Shown here one piece after another: positions 25,900-40,984 of a stretch of 64,000 bases of DNA. The stretch is from NCBI RefSeq assembly GCF_021018895.1, contig NC_079386.1, forward strand, positions 6,810,835 to 6,874,834, in the 5' to 3' direction. Below the pieces are notes generated by a model. It saw only the letters and a list, made by a program, of their open reading frames with translations. It was not told the DNA's origin and searched no databases. Positions within the stretch are counted from its first letter, which is position 1. Each line of letters begins with the position of its first letter. Position numbers and translations under genes: made by a program. This stretch comes from Seriola aureovittata (lineage: Eukaryota > Chordata > Actinopteri > Carangiformes > Carangidae).

Positions 25900-28800
25900 T
25901 GGGGATAGGAGTGAGAACAGAGGCAGGATTGGTGAGCAGGAATGCAATGAACGGAGGAAGGGAAGGAAAAAAAACTCGAGGGGATGGCAAGAGAAGAGGG
26001 AAAATGTAGTAGGAGTAGGCAGGGATGTCAGAGAGGAGAAAGTGTTTTTGTAACATGTGTCCCCTGCTATATACACCAAGAAAATACAATGACAGGCACA
26101 AAGGTTCCCTTTTCAGCTCTTGATCAGTTACTGAAAACAGTTCAGTGACTTCTGACAGTTTGAGCTGAAGGTGTTGTAAAACAGAAAATTTGTTTCTATC
26201 ACCAAGAAGACAGTTTATTCTGAGTTTTTCAATCCCGCCTATATAGTCACACCATAAACAAGTCATCACTCTGGGATTCGCCACATGTATAGCATATATC
26301 CTCTTTAACAGTGTTTGGCTTCAGGTTAGTCAAAGAGGAGCAGTTTTTCACCACGAAAATGAAATGTGATTGTTGATCTGCTAACTCCTTTGTCACTGTG
26401 TTTGTAAGTGTCAGTTAAATACCAAAGATCATATCAAATTATATCACTCCATTTTGCAATTTCGTCTTTATGTTGTCATTAATCAGCTGTTGGATTTTTA
26501 TGGTGGTGTTTGGAATTTTCCACAGTGTCCCAACATCTGAGCAAATGGTGATTAGGTCTATAAAAATACAGTATGCAAGTGTACAGTGTTGTGTTGCGTA
26601 GTGAACATAAACATCTCCTCTAATTAACAAATTCATGAATAAAAATAAATAAAACATTAGCTCCAAAATCTAAAAATATCAAATATCACTTTATGTGTGC
26701 TTAAGGTAACTTAACATCACATTCGCTATAGAGAGGAGACACCTGAAGTAAACAAAGGCAAAGACAAATAGAAAGTCCACAGTGAAACGGGAAATAATAC
26801 TAGCTGAAGTGCAACACATACATACAGTTAAGTAACAGTTAAATAACAATCACAATCACTAAGCATTTAGTTAAAACACAGAGAGTGTGCAAATTCAACA
26901 TTAAAAACTCATTTACTACCATTAAAACATGTTAACATCACAAAATGTAGGAAAAAGTAACAAATGTTCATCTGTACTAAAAATAAATCTCCACCAAATC
27001 CATGTAGGATTATATAGGAATTTAAATGCCCTGTTCATTATTTAGCACATACTGCACAAACATATTGTACTGGATAGTACACGCTCTTCTGGCCGTATTT
27101 ACGGTAGTCGCTATGAGGAACTTTGCTTATTACTTAATTGTGTTGCCTCATTTTCACTTTGAGTCTGTTGTTGTCGTCAACAACGCACGGTTAAAGAAGT
27201 GAGGCATCCTGGTGTTGTGTGTCTGTGCGAGTCCTCGGAGAGAAGTGGGTTAGGGGAAGCCTAACTGTGGGAACAGCTGTAATTTCATAGCTTTGCCGCT
27301 GATGGATTAAGTTGGCCTCCTTCACTCCTCCTTCATGCTGAGATAGGACACACAGAAAAACACACAAGTAGACTGTGCAACATTTGCTTAAACCTTATAC
27401 TTAAAGGTCTGAATACCAATCAGTATTACCCTGTTTCACTCAGGATGCATAAGAGGGTGACTACAAAGAGTGGTTGTTACACAGCGCGAGTGAAAGACCC
27501 CAGTGTGTCTTTGTAAACACCCCCCCCACACACACACACACACAGACATGGACACACACACATCGTGTTAATAGCTTACATGTGGTTCTAGATGAACACA
27601 CAGTTCTTTTCCTGTTTGATTGAGGGTGAGTCAGCGTGTACTGTAGTCTGACCTACTGACTGACCATGTGAGTGTTTTTAAGACGGTGAGCCAATGAATC
27701 AACCAAGTTAGGGAGGAGAAAGGCAGACAAGATTATTGTGAGTGAGGGAGACCAAGCATGTGTTTTCTGCTCAGTGTGTTAGCAAGATCGGAAGGAAGTG
27801 AAGAACGCCAAGCGAGAGAAGGCATGGATTAAGAAAGAGAGGGATGCAGAGAGAGGGGGAGGGGGGGATGTGAGTCATTCAGAGGAATGTTTATGGATGT
27901 TTTCACAGGAAGTTTGTGAGAAAGAGAGAATGAGACACATACACATACAGTACGTAGAAAAAAATGAACAATATTAAAAAAAAACACTTTCCCTCAAAAG
28001 CACCCCAGCACCCTGCACACACCTGCTGGTTCACACAAACACACACTCACGTGTCCGTGTTGGCTTCACCAAGTAGATCTGCACATGAAAACTGCTCTTG
28101 TGTGTTTTTGCGTAGAATAGAGTTTAGAGTTTGATTTAAGGTTTGGTTAATGTTGAGGATAAGAGATAAAGGATTGTAATGCACCACATCTGTGGAGAAT
28201 AGATCATTTGGCTAATTTATATTTGAAACGAATGAGAACAGCAGGATATCATCTAAAATCCATAATTATCCCTTATGGGTCATTTTCTACAGTGCAAAGT
28301 ATCGGAATCCTTTCAACAAAATGATTTGCTTAAATGTCAGTGTTAACGTTCTCCAACATGCCAAGTGCTACAGTCGACATTTAGTTGATGGGCAATCCTA
28401 ATAGATAGTGTGTGTTTTTTTTGCATGTTATTCTTCCTCTCAATGTCTTTATCTCTCGTAATCAATCATAATCAATCATCATCAATCATGCTCTGTCATG
28501 TGTCAGCCAGCATAGTCTGTACAGTACAAACTGATTGCCTCACACCTTTCCACCGTGTAAACCCTTGAGCATTGTGTTTCAGTACTGAACCGAGCTCGAC
28601 GAGTTTGTCATTCCATCTTCTGTCACACACATGAGGTCGTCAGCCAAGTGAAGGGTTTAAATAATAAAGGGTTTAACAAAACAATTTTTCCTTGGAGATG
28701 GCGAGTCAAGCGGGGCATGACTGCAGTTTGCTTGCGAAACTTTCAGCAAATCGAACAGCAGGCAGTAACTTGTTTAAATGCAACGAGAGCGTTTACAGAG

Positions 28801-31800
28801 ATGAAAGCGTGTTATCCATTCATACCGTCCTGCAGAACAAATTATTATATTGTGTGTACAATGAACAGGCTGAGGCTGTTAATACTCTATATTTCTTCTT
28901 CTACAAACATAATGACTGTGATGTATTAAAGCCCCCCTTTGCTTCTCTGATAATTATTTTGAATGATCTACGATGTTTTATACAGTTTTATTTCATAATT
29001 AATGCATTTTAAAACTGCACATGTGCTTCTGTTTTCTCAGAGCTCTAGCCCCCACTTAGGAGGCTTTTTAAAGTAAGCATGGGTATAATAGGGATGTAGT
29101 TTGGTACACAGGCCAGTGTTATTACTATATATGGCTCCAGGGTGTTGTTGCTATAAAAGCGCTTTTAAATGAGATGAATATGAGGTTTTGATGATGCTCG
29201 TTTATTGGCCTCCATGACGAAACCATATTAAAATATTGAAACAAACTGTCCCAATATTTAACAGTTGAGACGACCGTTGGCAGCAGCTGGCATAAATCTT
29301 TGGTATGGAGTCATTATCACCATGAAGTCTGTGTGTAAGTAATGCCAACTGCTTGCAGGTTGAGTGAGGTAACACAGATCCACTCAGGAGTGTATTTTAG
29401 TCCCAGGAGGTGCATTAAGAGCAGACGCCACTTGAGCTGTTTGTTAATTGCAGGGAGGCATATGTCAGTTTGTGGCTTTATTCCCCGTCTCTGATGGTGT
29501 TGTGTGTATAATGTGTTCATCGTCCTTTAATAACACACTGTACAGGAGCAGTGTACAATGACTTCCCTGTTAATACAGGATATGGAGAGATGTCGATGGA
29601 TGATGTCAAGCGCAGGATGTGATTTTTAATATCAGGTAGTTGCAGCTTTCAGCAGGTAGTAATAGAAGTCCAGTCAGGTGGGTTTACAGGAACAGACTGC
29701 ACTGCCCGTGACTCCCTGACCTCGTGTCCCTCTCAGGCAGGCAGACGGTCACCTATCAAGCGGTTGCCAGGTCGGAGCGCCGGTGCCATGTTGGCTTCAT
29801 ATATCTTCCATGATGTCACCGCAGTGTGAAACCCAACTTAAGCTTTCATGGTATCGCAACGCACTGGACGTCATATGACGGGATTCTTGTGCTGTTATGA
29901 AAACTGCTGTGGTCAAAACGCCCCGTGTGAAGAAATGGATGGATGAAAGACGTGTGGACAGACAGATGGACGGACAGCTGGCAGGCAGATAGACAAATAG
30001 ACTGGCAATAAAGATGACAGAGGAGTAATGTCACCAGTTACTTCTGTCTCACGTTAATGTACAAATATTCAAATGACATTATCTTAGTGATTTATTTTAA
30101 CTTATCGCAGATTTGCGTGAGTAGGAAGGAACAACTGACCATATTTGGGCAATGTGTCTGAGTGACAGAAATGATTACAAGTTAATGATTCATCAGGAAG
30201 GGAGTCAGTCTCACACACACACATTGTCAGGATGTTGGAATTAAGAGTATTAATTGAACACATCAACAAATGTTAAGTTATTAGTAACACACGTAATGAC
30301 TTGAGAGAAGAAAGAGCAGCAGCTGTGGTCACTTTAAACTGCTGTAATAATGGTGAAGTATTTAAAGACAGAAAAATGGATCAAAATGTCCATAAAAACT
30401 TCCTGTCCAGCCACCTCTCCAGCCTACAGGGGATGTGTCTTTCATGTTCACTTTAATCTACTTATCATTGGTCTGAAAGTGCCATGAAAATGCTCTCACA
30501 ACTGTTTGATCCTGCTTCTGTAAAAACCGTAGAGGAGAGGAAAAGAGTAGCCAGGCAAGAAAAAAAAAGAGGATTATCCTGTTGGGACAGACAGAATCTA
30601 TTTTACCCAGTAAGCAAAACCATCACCTGAGCTAAATAAAGATTTAACGAGTAAAATAGGTCATTCACTGGACAGTGAAAGCGACGGCTGCAGCATTCAT
30701 TTTCCTCGGTTGCTGATTCATTCCTTAAGTTTCATATTTAATCTTCAGGCGACAGTCGTGGTCAGAGACGATATGATTTAAGGTTGTGCATCCATCCCTT
30801 TCTCTTGAACACGATAACTCAGGAATCTCTTAAAAGTTGGCACAAACATTCACTCGTACTCTAACTCTAAATCTACTGAACTGATTAGATTTTGGTGGTT
30901 TAAGGTCAAAGGTCAAGGTCACTGTGACCTCACAAAAACTCATTTTTTTGGTCACAACTCAAGCATACGTTATAAGAAACACTCTTAATATCCATGTGTT
31001 AAATTCCTTCAAAGTGTTCACTGCATGTATTACATGAGTCTGGACAGACATGGATATAAACTGAGGGCATACAACTGCAAGGCGGTAATTCTAGTTTATC
31101 CTGGAGCTGATTGACTGAATTTGGAAACAAACCAAAGCATTAACCTATTAGATTACCTAATGTGTTGCCAGTGTTCAAGAAGTCAGAGGTTGTGTTGATC
31201 ATTGATCAGCATGAAAGAATTATAATAATCTCTAATCCCCTTTGAATCCACTCAGATTTTATCTCAGAATGAATTAAAAGGCTGCAGAAATAAACACGGA
31301 TGAAAACTGATGGAAAAAATGTTGAAATGTTCAGCTGTGTGACCCTGCAGGGTTGCCAAGCTCCACTCATGCCCGAAACTGCCACAACAAAAGAATAAGT
31401 CATTCGCTGAATGACATGGCAAATGAACAAATGAATGTGGAGGCCTTTGGTTGTGTTAATAGTTGTTGCCAAGAGTGACATAATGATAATCTGCTGTAAT
31501 CCTTGTTTGTATGCATTCTTATTTTAATCTGCACGTAATCCCTTGTAGTGGTAATGACTCCTCTGGTCCATAGAGAATATGTGTGTGTGTGTTTATGTGT
31601 GGTCTTCCTCACTCTCCTCTCTGTATGTATGTGATTCTGTGCTTTGTAATATTGCTTGTTTGATCCCATGATAAGTAGTAATTGATTGAAGGCGAGAAAG
31701 GAAAAATCAATTTCTTAAAACACTCCAGGCTACTTTTTCCAATATACCCAAGACACTTGCATACAGACAGCCCTCACACACACACACACACACACATACG

Positions 31801-32036
31801 TGCACACCCATCGATATCAGTCCATGTATGAATTTGTGGAGCGGTCTGATCTCCTCCTCAGATCTGCCCTCTGTTTTCTGCTGCAGAAATGACAGACTCA
31901 AGAAGAGACGGAGAGTGGAGGTGGAGGGTGAAAGTGGGCACTTGAGATGCTGTCGGGATCACATCTTTCAGATGAGGGATTTTGTAATTAGAGTGGGCTG
32001 AAGAGAGAGAGAGAGAGAGATGGATATTCTGTGTAT

Positions 32037-32133
<97 letters not shown>

Positions 32134-33076
32134 GGAGAGAGAGACGCATAGAAGCTGGCCAAGTACTTTTTATGCAGATCATAAAAAGCAGCATGGAAAT
32201 TGAAAGTAAAGGTTAAAGTAACCAAAGGTGATTTATACACTTTCTGTTGCTCCTGAATTTCCAGTTGTGTGTCTGACAAACATGGTTTTTTATATTTATT
32301 GTGTTTACCTCTAACTAGCTGCAAATTAGTTTTCATTTTAAAACATCATAAGACTTTACTCAAATGCGCCTTAAGATCTGTGGGCGTTTCTACTAACCAC
32401 TTGTTGCTGTGTGATTTCTGCACTCTGCTCAGATCACCTGTCAGTCAAACTGGTGGTACTGGGATGTCTTTGACAAGGTTTGAGTTTTTGGAGGTGATGC
32501 TCTTCTTTTTGGCTGCCTGGTTGTGGTGGCTATTCCAGCCTTAAACATTTAGTTCTTCTATCAATTCTCAATAAATCACTGTGGTTGTGGCTGGAAAATG
32601 TAAAGTATGGTGCAGTAAATGGGGGGGGGGGGGGTACACACAAAGCAAATAGGCATTGATATCTATTAATATGTCTCAGATCTTTGCTGTGAAGGTTTCT
32701 TGACAGTTGAATGAAGCAGCTGCTGAAAGAGAGCGAGGGAAACTGGGCAGCAGCGGTAACAAACTGTTGCCGTCATGTACTAGTTAGTGAGTGTGATACA
32801 GCGGCAGAGCTCCAGCCCTGGCAGCATCGCACCGTTGCCAGTACAAGTTTTCCCGGGGCTGGTCGTGACCCGGAGGGACCAGCAGAGTGACTCCCCAGAG
32901 AGGCTGCAGCACAGACATGTCCAGTCAACACGCAGAAACCACTGAACCGTTCAGTCAGCCCAAACAAGCTGATGTGTGAATCATTCAACCGTAGAGCGAG
33001 CAGCTATGACTGTGGGCAGTTTTTTGGGGGGTCAAGGTTGGGTGACAGTCTACATTTTAACTGCAAATAGATTTTT

Positions 33077-33114
<38 letters not shown>

Positions 33115-36100
33115 ATGCGTGTGCGCTCTGGGTGGAGTTTGAGAGCAAGTGAGCATTACGTAAACTATGAGTTTTGACAGGAAACCACATTCATGTTAGG
33201 ATCTGCCTTGAATCGTGATGATTGTTAAATATCTACTGATTTGTCTTCAGACGTCTGATATGTTGCTTCACTATAATAATGACACGGAGGATGTTGTTGC
33301 TTAATTTCACTCCACAGATCATTTTTGGTACGACCACAAGAGTGGGGTCAGCCCTATGAACACAAATGTCCATTGGTAGGCCAATGAGTGTTTACCCACA
33401 GGTCATTGCTCTTTCAAAATAATTTGATGTAAACAGTGTTGCTAACGTAGCGCTTTTGTTGCTAGATTCGCCGTTTTTCCGGACTTTTTCAAAAAAGCAT
33501 CAGATCTAGTGACTTTTGGGTCAAACCTTAGCAACTCACCAGTATTTCCCGAGGAGCGCTACGTCGGACTTTCCCTCCGCAGACACACCTCCCCGTGCTG
33601 ACGGCACAGCAGCTGGATGAGCTTCTAACTTCCTCTCTGAGTGATCATTTTACAAGTGAATATAGCTGAAATCACAGCTCAGACTTTGTCTTTAACTCAT
33701 GTGTTGATTGATTTTATCAGACGATGTCACGATTATAAAATCAGGATTTTAGCAGCAGAGCAGCAGCTTGGAAGTGACTTAGTCTTAGTCTTAATGGGCT
33801 GAGTTTCAGTCACTACTTTCATTCCATTGTCTTACAACAGAAACAGGAAAACATGTAAAATAGGACCAGCTTTATTGTGACGCGACACTAGGACGACACT
33901 AGGACGACACAAGGCTCAATGCAAATAGCCGGCGGTCCAGATATATACTAGATTTTGACGTAGCCTTGTTCTTGGAGAAAAGGCCACCAGGTCAAGGCGT
34001 GTCTACTTGAAGTTATCACTTTAATGTATATTACTATGGCTCTTTTCAGCTCTACTCATGCTATACAGTATATATGCCATTGTCACCTAATTACAGTGTA
34101 AGGACTACCAAAAGTACTGTGCCTGCATGCTAATTATAGTGATGAATCTTTCCTGGCATCATATGAAAATACATTCTGTGTACTTGGAGCCTGTTTGGTT
34201 TGGCTTCCTGCTGCAATAAGTTTGAAGCAACCCACACAACAGTATGCCCACACCACTACCAGCAGACTCTGGAGGCTCTGTTTCTTTTTACTTTACATGA
34301 CAGAGCCCTTTGCATTTTATCTGTAGTGAGATAGCAGGACGGCTGACAGGGCTGCAGAGTCAAAACAGATGGAGGCTCTAGTAGCATGGACTAAGTGAGG
34401 GGTACGTGTTGTTTTAAGAGGGTTTTTTAATAGAACAATACCATTAAGAAGCTACGTGTGTCCTTCCTTCCTGGAGGAACACGTAGAGATGCATTAACAA
34501 GTAGATTTTTTTTTTTTTTTTAACAAAGAAACTTTCTTCTTGTAACATGCTCCTGCATCAGTGGGAAGAACACAAAGAGATAATCTCTGAAAATGACAGA
34601 GAGAGAGAGAGTAAAGAAAATGTGACAGTGCTCTCTCTCTCTTTCTCTTTCTCTCTCTCTGTTTTTCATATGATTCAAAACAGGACATCATATTCTTCCT
34701 GGGAGGAAGTACATCCAACTGATTAGACGTGCAATAGAGATGAAGATCAACCAAACACACACACACACACACGCACACACAAAATGTTAATGTCTGCATA
34801 CTCCAGACTGGATTAAGTACATTGTATTGTATTGATTATGGATTGTTGTGGTCTATGTGTGTGTGTGAGGCCACATATTCATTAGGGCCAGTCACCACTT
34901 AGATTAATTGCACACACATGTACGCACACACACACACGCTAATGTCCCTCTGTCAACTCTGTCCTCTCAAAGTGTTTCTGTTAACTCCCACATACACACA
35001 CACACACTTCCCCCAGATACCTTCAACCTCCCCTCCCCCGTTATCTCCCAAGGTCACGTGCTCAGACAGGAAGTAGCTGGATGGCTGCTGCTTTAACCCC
35101 TTCAGTGCAAGAAGAGACCCTTTTCTTAAAGCTGCGTTTTCTGGGGTTATACATTTCAGAAAGTTTTTGTGAACCCAGAACTGGTGTTTAAAAACAAAAA
35201 GAAAAAAAAGGAAGCTGGCAAGAGTAATGCGCTTGTTGTTATAAGACCAGCAGATTCCTGATGAGCAACCGTCTGCATGTGTGTGTGCGTGAGACAGTGG
35301 GAGGTATAAGGGGGATGGAAAGCAGCAGGCGATGACTGACACAATGCATCCCTAATCCCTACACCCTTGTTGACCCCTCTGTGACTCACTCACTCTTATA
35401 TTGTGTCATAAGTGGTATCGTGCCCCCAGCAGGGTGGCCCAATCGCTATGAATTGCCCCATTACAGACGCACTGAGAGTGATTTATACAAGATCAGTGCA
35501 GTGGCAATGCCAGCCAGAGAGGAGGGGCATCAAAGGAGACATAAAGATAGGGGGAGCATGACAGGAAGCAGGTTCAAGCCCAGTATTTTTCCACTATTTC
35601 CATGCTGGACTCATCCTGTGTGTGCATGTCCATCTCTCTGCGTTCATCAGATGACAGTAGAATAAATTACCAGGTCAGTCACAAGGTTGTCATGAATTAC
35701 CTCTTCAAGATGGGTTTTCAGGAAACTCTTCAGCTTTCAGCTCAGAATATTTTTGTTGTTTTAAAAGGGAAAGGGTCTCGTAACTTTTTTGGGACTTTCA
35801 TTTCATCTCATACGGCAAAAATGTTTCCATATCGACATGTCCGTAACCGTGCCCAGGGGTCGCCTGCAGATATGTGCACATCATCTGCCAGCGTAACCTC
35901 AACTCTTTGAGTTCTTGGAAGGAAGTCCAACAAATAAATCACTAAATACTTTAATCTTGAGTTTCTGTGTTCAAGTCACGTGTTTGGTGTTGGCTCAGCT
36001 CGATCCTTCTTTGCTCAATCAATCAGTGTTTATTTGATACACAGGCCTGCACATGCCAATGACGGGGGAGTTTGAAGGCGTGCCTATCAGCTCATCTGCG

Positions 36101-37015
36101 GGTCTTTGTGAGCTTTCTGCATCCATATTCAAACACGCTGTAGTTGTGTGAATCTTTTTAAAAGCACACTTCATCCTTAACACCCACCACTATCCTGAAC
36201 TAGCACTGCAGGTAAATGTTTTTTCGCGGGTTAAACTAACCATACTTGTCATGTAAGTGTATGACTGATTAGAAACAATTATCAAACTGATTTTCAGCTG
36301 TTCTGATTCTATCTCTTCTCTTTTGTTCATCTATTTTATTTATAACCTGGAAGTTGTTAGACCAGGGTGACATCCAAATATTTCATCAAGATGTTCTGTT
36401 CTTTCAACCATGTCTTTTCACTGGCCTCGAGCCAGCTGTCTTTTTTCCTTTCACCCTCACCTTGATCTGTCGCTCAGCACGCCTCCCCTCCCCTCTCTCT
36501 GTCTGCCTGCACCAATAATCCTTTTTCACAATTACTCCTGTCAGTAGCAGAGCTGAGTATTGACAAAATGCTGAATGATTTATTGCTCAGGTCTTTAGAT
36601 TTGGACCATTAGACAAAAGTGATTAAAGCACGTTGCGGTTTTCTCCATTAAAAATGTCCAACATCCTTTTGTTGAGTTCAAAGAGGCAGAAAATCTGCTG
36701 TTTGGGATTTAAACATTGTACTGTTAGTGTTTGACCAATTGATCCTAACTAATTGACACTATGATACCAGCACCTTCTTCCTTTTAGTGGTGATACAGAG
36801 CAGTAAAACTGGTGTGTGGACACTATGTTCTCTCAGCTGTGAGTTCACACAACACACACTCGCAGTCAAACAATCTCAGTGATGTCTGGGTTCACACTTC
36901 CTGCACACAGTTGTGTGTCTGTGTCTGTAACTTGTCAATATCACCAGTACATATTTTGAACCTGTGTCACTTTAAGTCAACCAGCTGGGGGTAATAGTTT
37001 TAATGGAGCACACAT

Positions 37016-37058
<43 letters not shown>

Positions 37059-38122
37059 AAACACTCAGAAAAAACACCTTCCTGCCTGGACTGACCTCAA
37101 CACAGGAGTCACATAGTGATGGTTTAGCAGCGTAAAGTTTACTCCATGTAACATGTCAACCTCAGTCTGGTTCTCTTCTGATGGATGCAGAAAGTATCAC
37201 TTTGCTAGACGAGTCAAAACAAACACACACACAGAACAAGGAAACTGGAGTGAATGGTGACATTGTTGGGCGCCACGTGTCCCACTTTTCCTACTTCTTC
37301 CTCCTTCCTCCATCCTGTCTGCTCCAGCCATCACTTCCCTCTTGTCTCCTGCTTCCTTCTTCCCTCTCCTCTGTCTCTCCCTATAGACCCCACAGCCAAA
37401 ACATTGTCTTTGTCTTTGCAGCAGAACGGGCAATCCGCCATCCTGAAGCCCCGACTATTTTTATCCTACTTTGTTACTGAGGCGCTAGGAAAAGCAAAAG
37501 TGGCTATTTATCGTCCATCGTGTAGCTTCTGGTAAACCAGAGCCTCTTGGTAATTCTTTATATTTTAAATGCTTTCTTCTACACGGCCTCTCTCTGGCTC
37601 CCTTTCTTTTTTTTCTTTTTTTTTTACACTCACGTTTACACAGATCCTATCATAGGAATCAGTTGTGTAGTGTGTTATCACTGGAGTCCATGCAATGTGA
37701 TCCTTGCAGGTGGCTTCTGTGACCTACTTAAACATGAAGCCTCCCACTCCCACGCTTCTGTCCATCTCTTTATTGTGATTTCATTAGTCGTGTGTCTATA
37801 TACACTGATAAACCTATTAGCGATTGACTGGTAACTGCTGAGAATTTCCGCTTCTCTTTGTAGACACGTCTGTAACTCACAGTCACAGTGTTCCTCAGAC
37901 CTGAGGTTAGTTAAGGTACTGCGAAAATCCAGTCCGGCTAAAATAAAAACTGCTGACGCACGATTAAGTCTTTTAATAAGTAAAGTCTCTGACCAAACTT
38001 CCAAGAAACCCTGACTTTACTTCTTCATCTCTCTGTCTCATCAGTTCCCTTTCTAGAGATATTTACAGAAGCCATGATAGGCCGTTTTGTTGTAATAGAA
38101 GGGCACTGACCTACTTGTGTGA

Positions 38123-38162
<40 letters not shown>

Positions 38163-40630
38163 AGCTTATGTTTTTCCAGCTATGAGAGAGCTGTATCTGG
38201 CATTTGATCTGTCCAAGCCTGCAGCCGCTGTACAGCCCCCTGTGAGAGGAATAGTACTATTACCAACACACACACAGATACGCTCTCATACTGTCACATC
38301 TCATTCTGCTCTGTTCTGCAGGCAGCCTCCAGACAGACAGTGTGTCTGTCTGTTGCTCTCTCACAGTGTGGTGGTGTGTGAATCATATTTGCAAGCTTGT
38401 CTGGACGAGTGCAGTTAAATTTAAAGAGTAACGGTACAAGAAGTTTATCTGTCAGTTTACAGTGTCAGTTTGTTTGTCAGGTGATGCTGCTGGTTCAGCC
38501 TGAGTGGTACGTGTTGAGAGAATGAGACTGATGTTTTTCTCTGTAGTTAGTGTACCTTGTAACCCACAGACAGGTGACACATTAAAGGAAGAAACCTGAA
38601 TAAAGGGGTGGTGGAATAGGGCCGATGCAGGTGCCTCCATATAGGTCAGAGTGGGGAAAATGGCGTCGCGGTTACCTGGTCTGTTTCACAAAGAGTTCAG
38701 CTCTCTTTGGATCAGCCGGGTTCACTCAGCATAACATTGGTGTTCCTGGATAACCACTATCATAAAGCTGTTTCTCAACTGGTTCAGTTAACTCAAGGTT
38801 TAATAATCCAGTTATGACCATGTTCACTTGAGGGGATTTACAGTGAGGTGAAATACACAATACAGCCACTCATCTAAAATAGAATGAGAGGCTGAAACAT
38901 TAGGAATAATATTCATTCAATATTCTTTCAATAGTCTTTTTGAAATACTGTACTCTTTTGTAAGGATGGAAAATAAAAGGATTATTCATTGATAATCCAT
39001 TAATTCTTATATTTTGCTTATTTAATGGTTGAATTCTTATGAATGAAAACAGTTCAAATTAAACTGAGGCTATTTCTGTTGCCAGAACAGAGAAGAAAAA
39101 GAATATATACCCCGAACAAAAAGGGCCTGGAGAAAAAAAGTGATTTCCTGAAAAGGCCTGTGACTGAAGTGATGCATTATAATTTACTAAGCTCATAAGC
39201 AGCCTGTGGTTTCTTTTCCAGTAAAGGGTGAGAGTGGGTATAGTTTTTTATTTGCAATTATCTTGTTGACTCAAACAGCTAATATCAATATATTAATCTG
39301 GGCAGCATTAAAAACATCTACACTGTCATGAATCCAATGCAGTTAATATGGAGTTATAATTACCACTCATTAAGCCGTTAGTGTGTTAGAAGACCTGTTT
39401 AAAATCCTATTAACATATTAAAAATGTGTCTCTGTAACACTTTATTGTAAACTCAGTACTTTGGTCCATGTCAGGATCCTTTAGACTCCATTTTTGCAGT
39501 GATTTGATTGGTCGGTAGTCAGGCTGATGACAGGTCGTGATCTGATCCTCTGTCCACTGTGCGGAGCAGTGAAGCTCTAGGTTACCATGGTGATTTACCA
39601 CGGTTAAAACACGGCCAGCCTTGTGATACTGGAATAATGGAGTTAAACCCAAAGTTAGCTGGCTAACCCACTAATCCCACTTCATGATACAGGCCCCAGA
39701 TCTCGCCCTTGTTGAGCACCTGTGGGAGATTTTAGTGCGTTTAAAAAAAAAAAAAAAAAAAATTTAACAGCGCTCATCACACTCTCATCAACACACCAAA
39801 TGAGAGAATATGTGTCAGGAGAAGTGTGGTCCATCCCACCGGGAGGATTGAGGCTGCTCTGAAGGCTTGTGATGGCTGAACACCTTGCTAAATTGCATTG
39901 TGTCTGTTGTAATATCACGTATCACACACCTAAACACAGATGCAAATGTGTCTTGGATTATTACCAGAAAGATTTCCAGTTAAGCAAATTCTTTGTGATC
40001 CTTCCAGATCACTGTCAATTGTTCCACAGTGCACTGCTTTGTTTACGAGCCTGCGGTGTGCGCCAATACCTTGTAGCCATCTTTTAGTCCAGATCACATC
40101 TGCAGCCAACAGTAAAACCCCCTCCAGACTCCAGACTAGTTCAGTAAGTCAGTCTGCAGGATTGTTTTGGAAATCCTCCCTCGTGACTCCCTGCTTTCTT
40201 TGTGTCTCCTCTCTGAAGCTTGTCTTCCGGCCTTTTTCAGCACCTCTTTCTCTCTCTCTCTCTCTCTCTCTGCCTCTCTCGGGCCGCTCTCTCAGCTGCT
40301 CCCTCTTCTCGATATGCTTCTTAGCGTCTTACCTTCCTTCCTTTTGGCGTTCCCTTCCCCCCCCTGCAGATTTAAAATGCTGTCTCTCAAGTCATTTTCA
40401 AGTAAGCTGAATTAAATGAGTATCACTTATGCTTTCCACTACATTGAACAGCAGGTAGTAGATTACATTTACATCGAGTACGTTCCAGAGATTAAAAACA
40501 ATATGGAGCCAGGCTGGTATTCCTATTTTTCTCTCATTTTTGACATTTAAGTAAAATCACCTTTTATATCATTAGGGGAAGATATTCCCCTAATGATATT
40601 TATATTATATTCATTCCTTTGTCCCCTTGT

Positions 40631-40663
<33 letters not shown>

Positions 40664-40920
40664 ATGTAGTTGCTCATAGAGCCCACATGTTGTGCAGATC
40701 AGTCTTTGTGTAAGACTTTCGCAGCCTGTATGTGTGTAAATCAGACAGTTTCAATATCTGCTGTCTGCAGTGTAAGCAAGTGTGTGTTTCAGTGTATGTT
40801 CACCTTTGTGTCTATTGCAGCTTCAATTGTGTGTGTGTGTGTGTCTCTCACTCTCATCTGTTGTGTGTGTTTTTTGCAAATTTTTGTGTTACTGCTTACA
40901 GTATGTCTTTATGTCAACTT

Positions 40921-40984
<64 letters not shown>

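Noticed and set aside
35500..35590. Possible second Pol III gene (GGTTCAAGCCC resembling a B box)
   Set aside because: There is no matching A box at the right distance and no cloverleaf stems can be formed around it.
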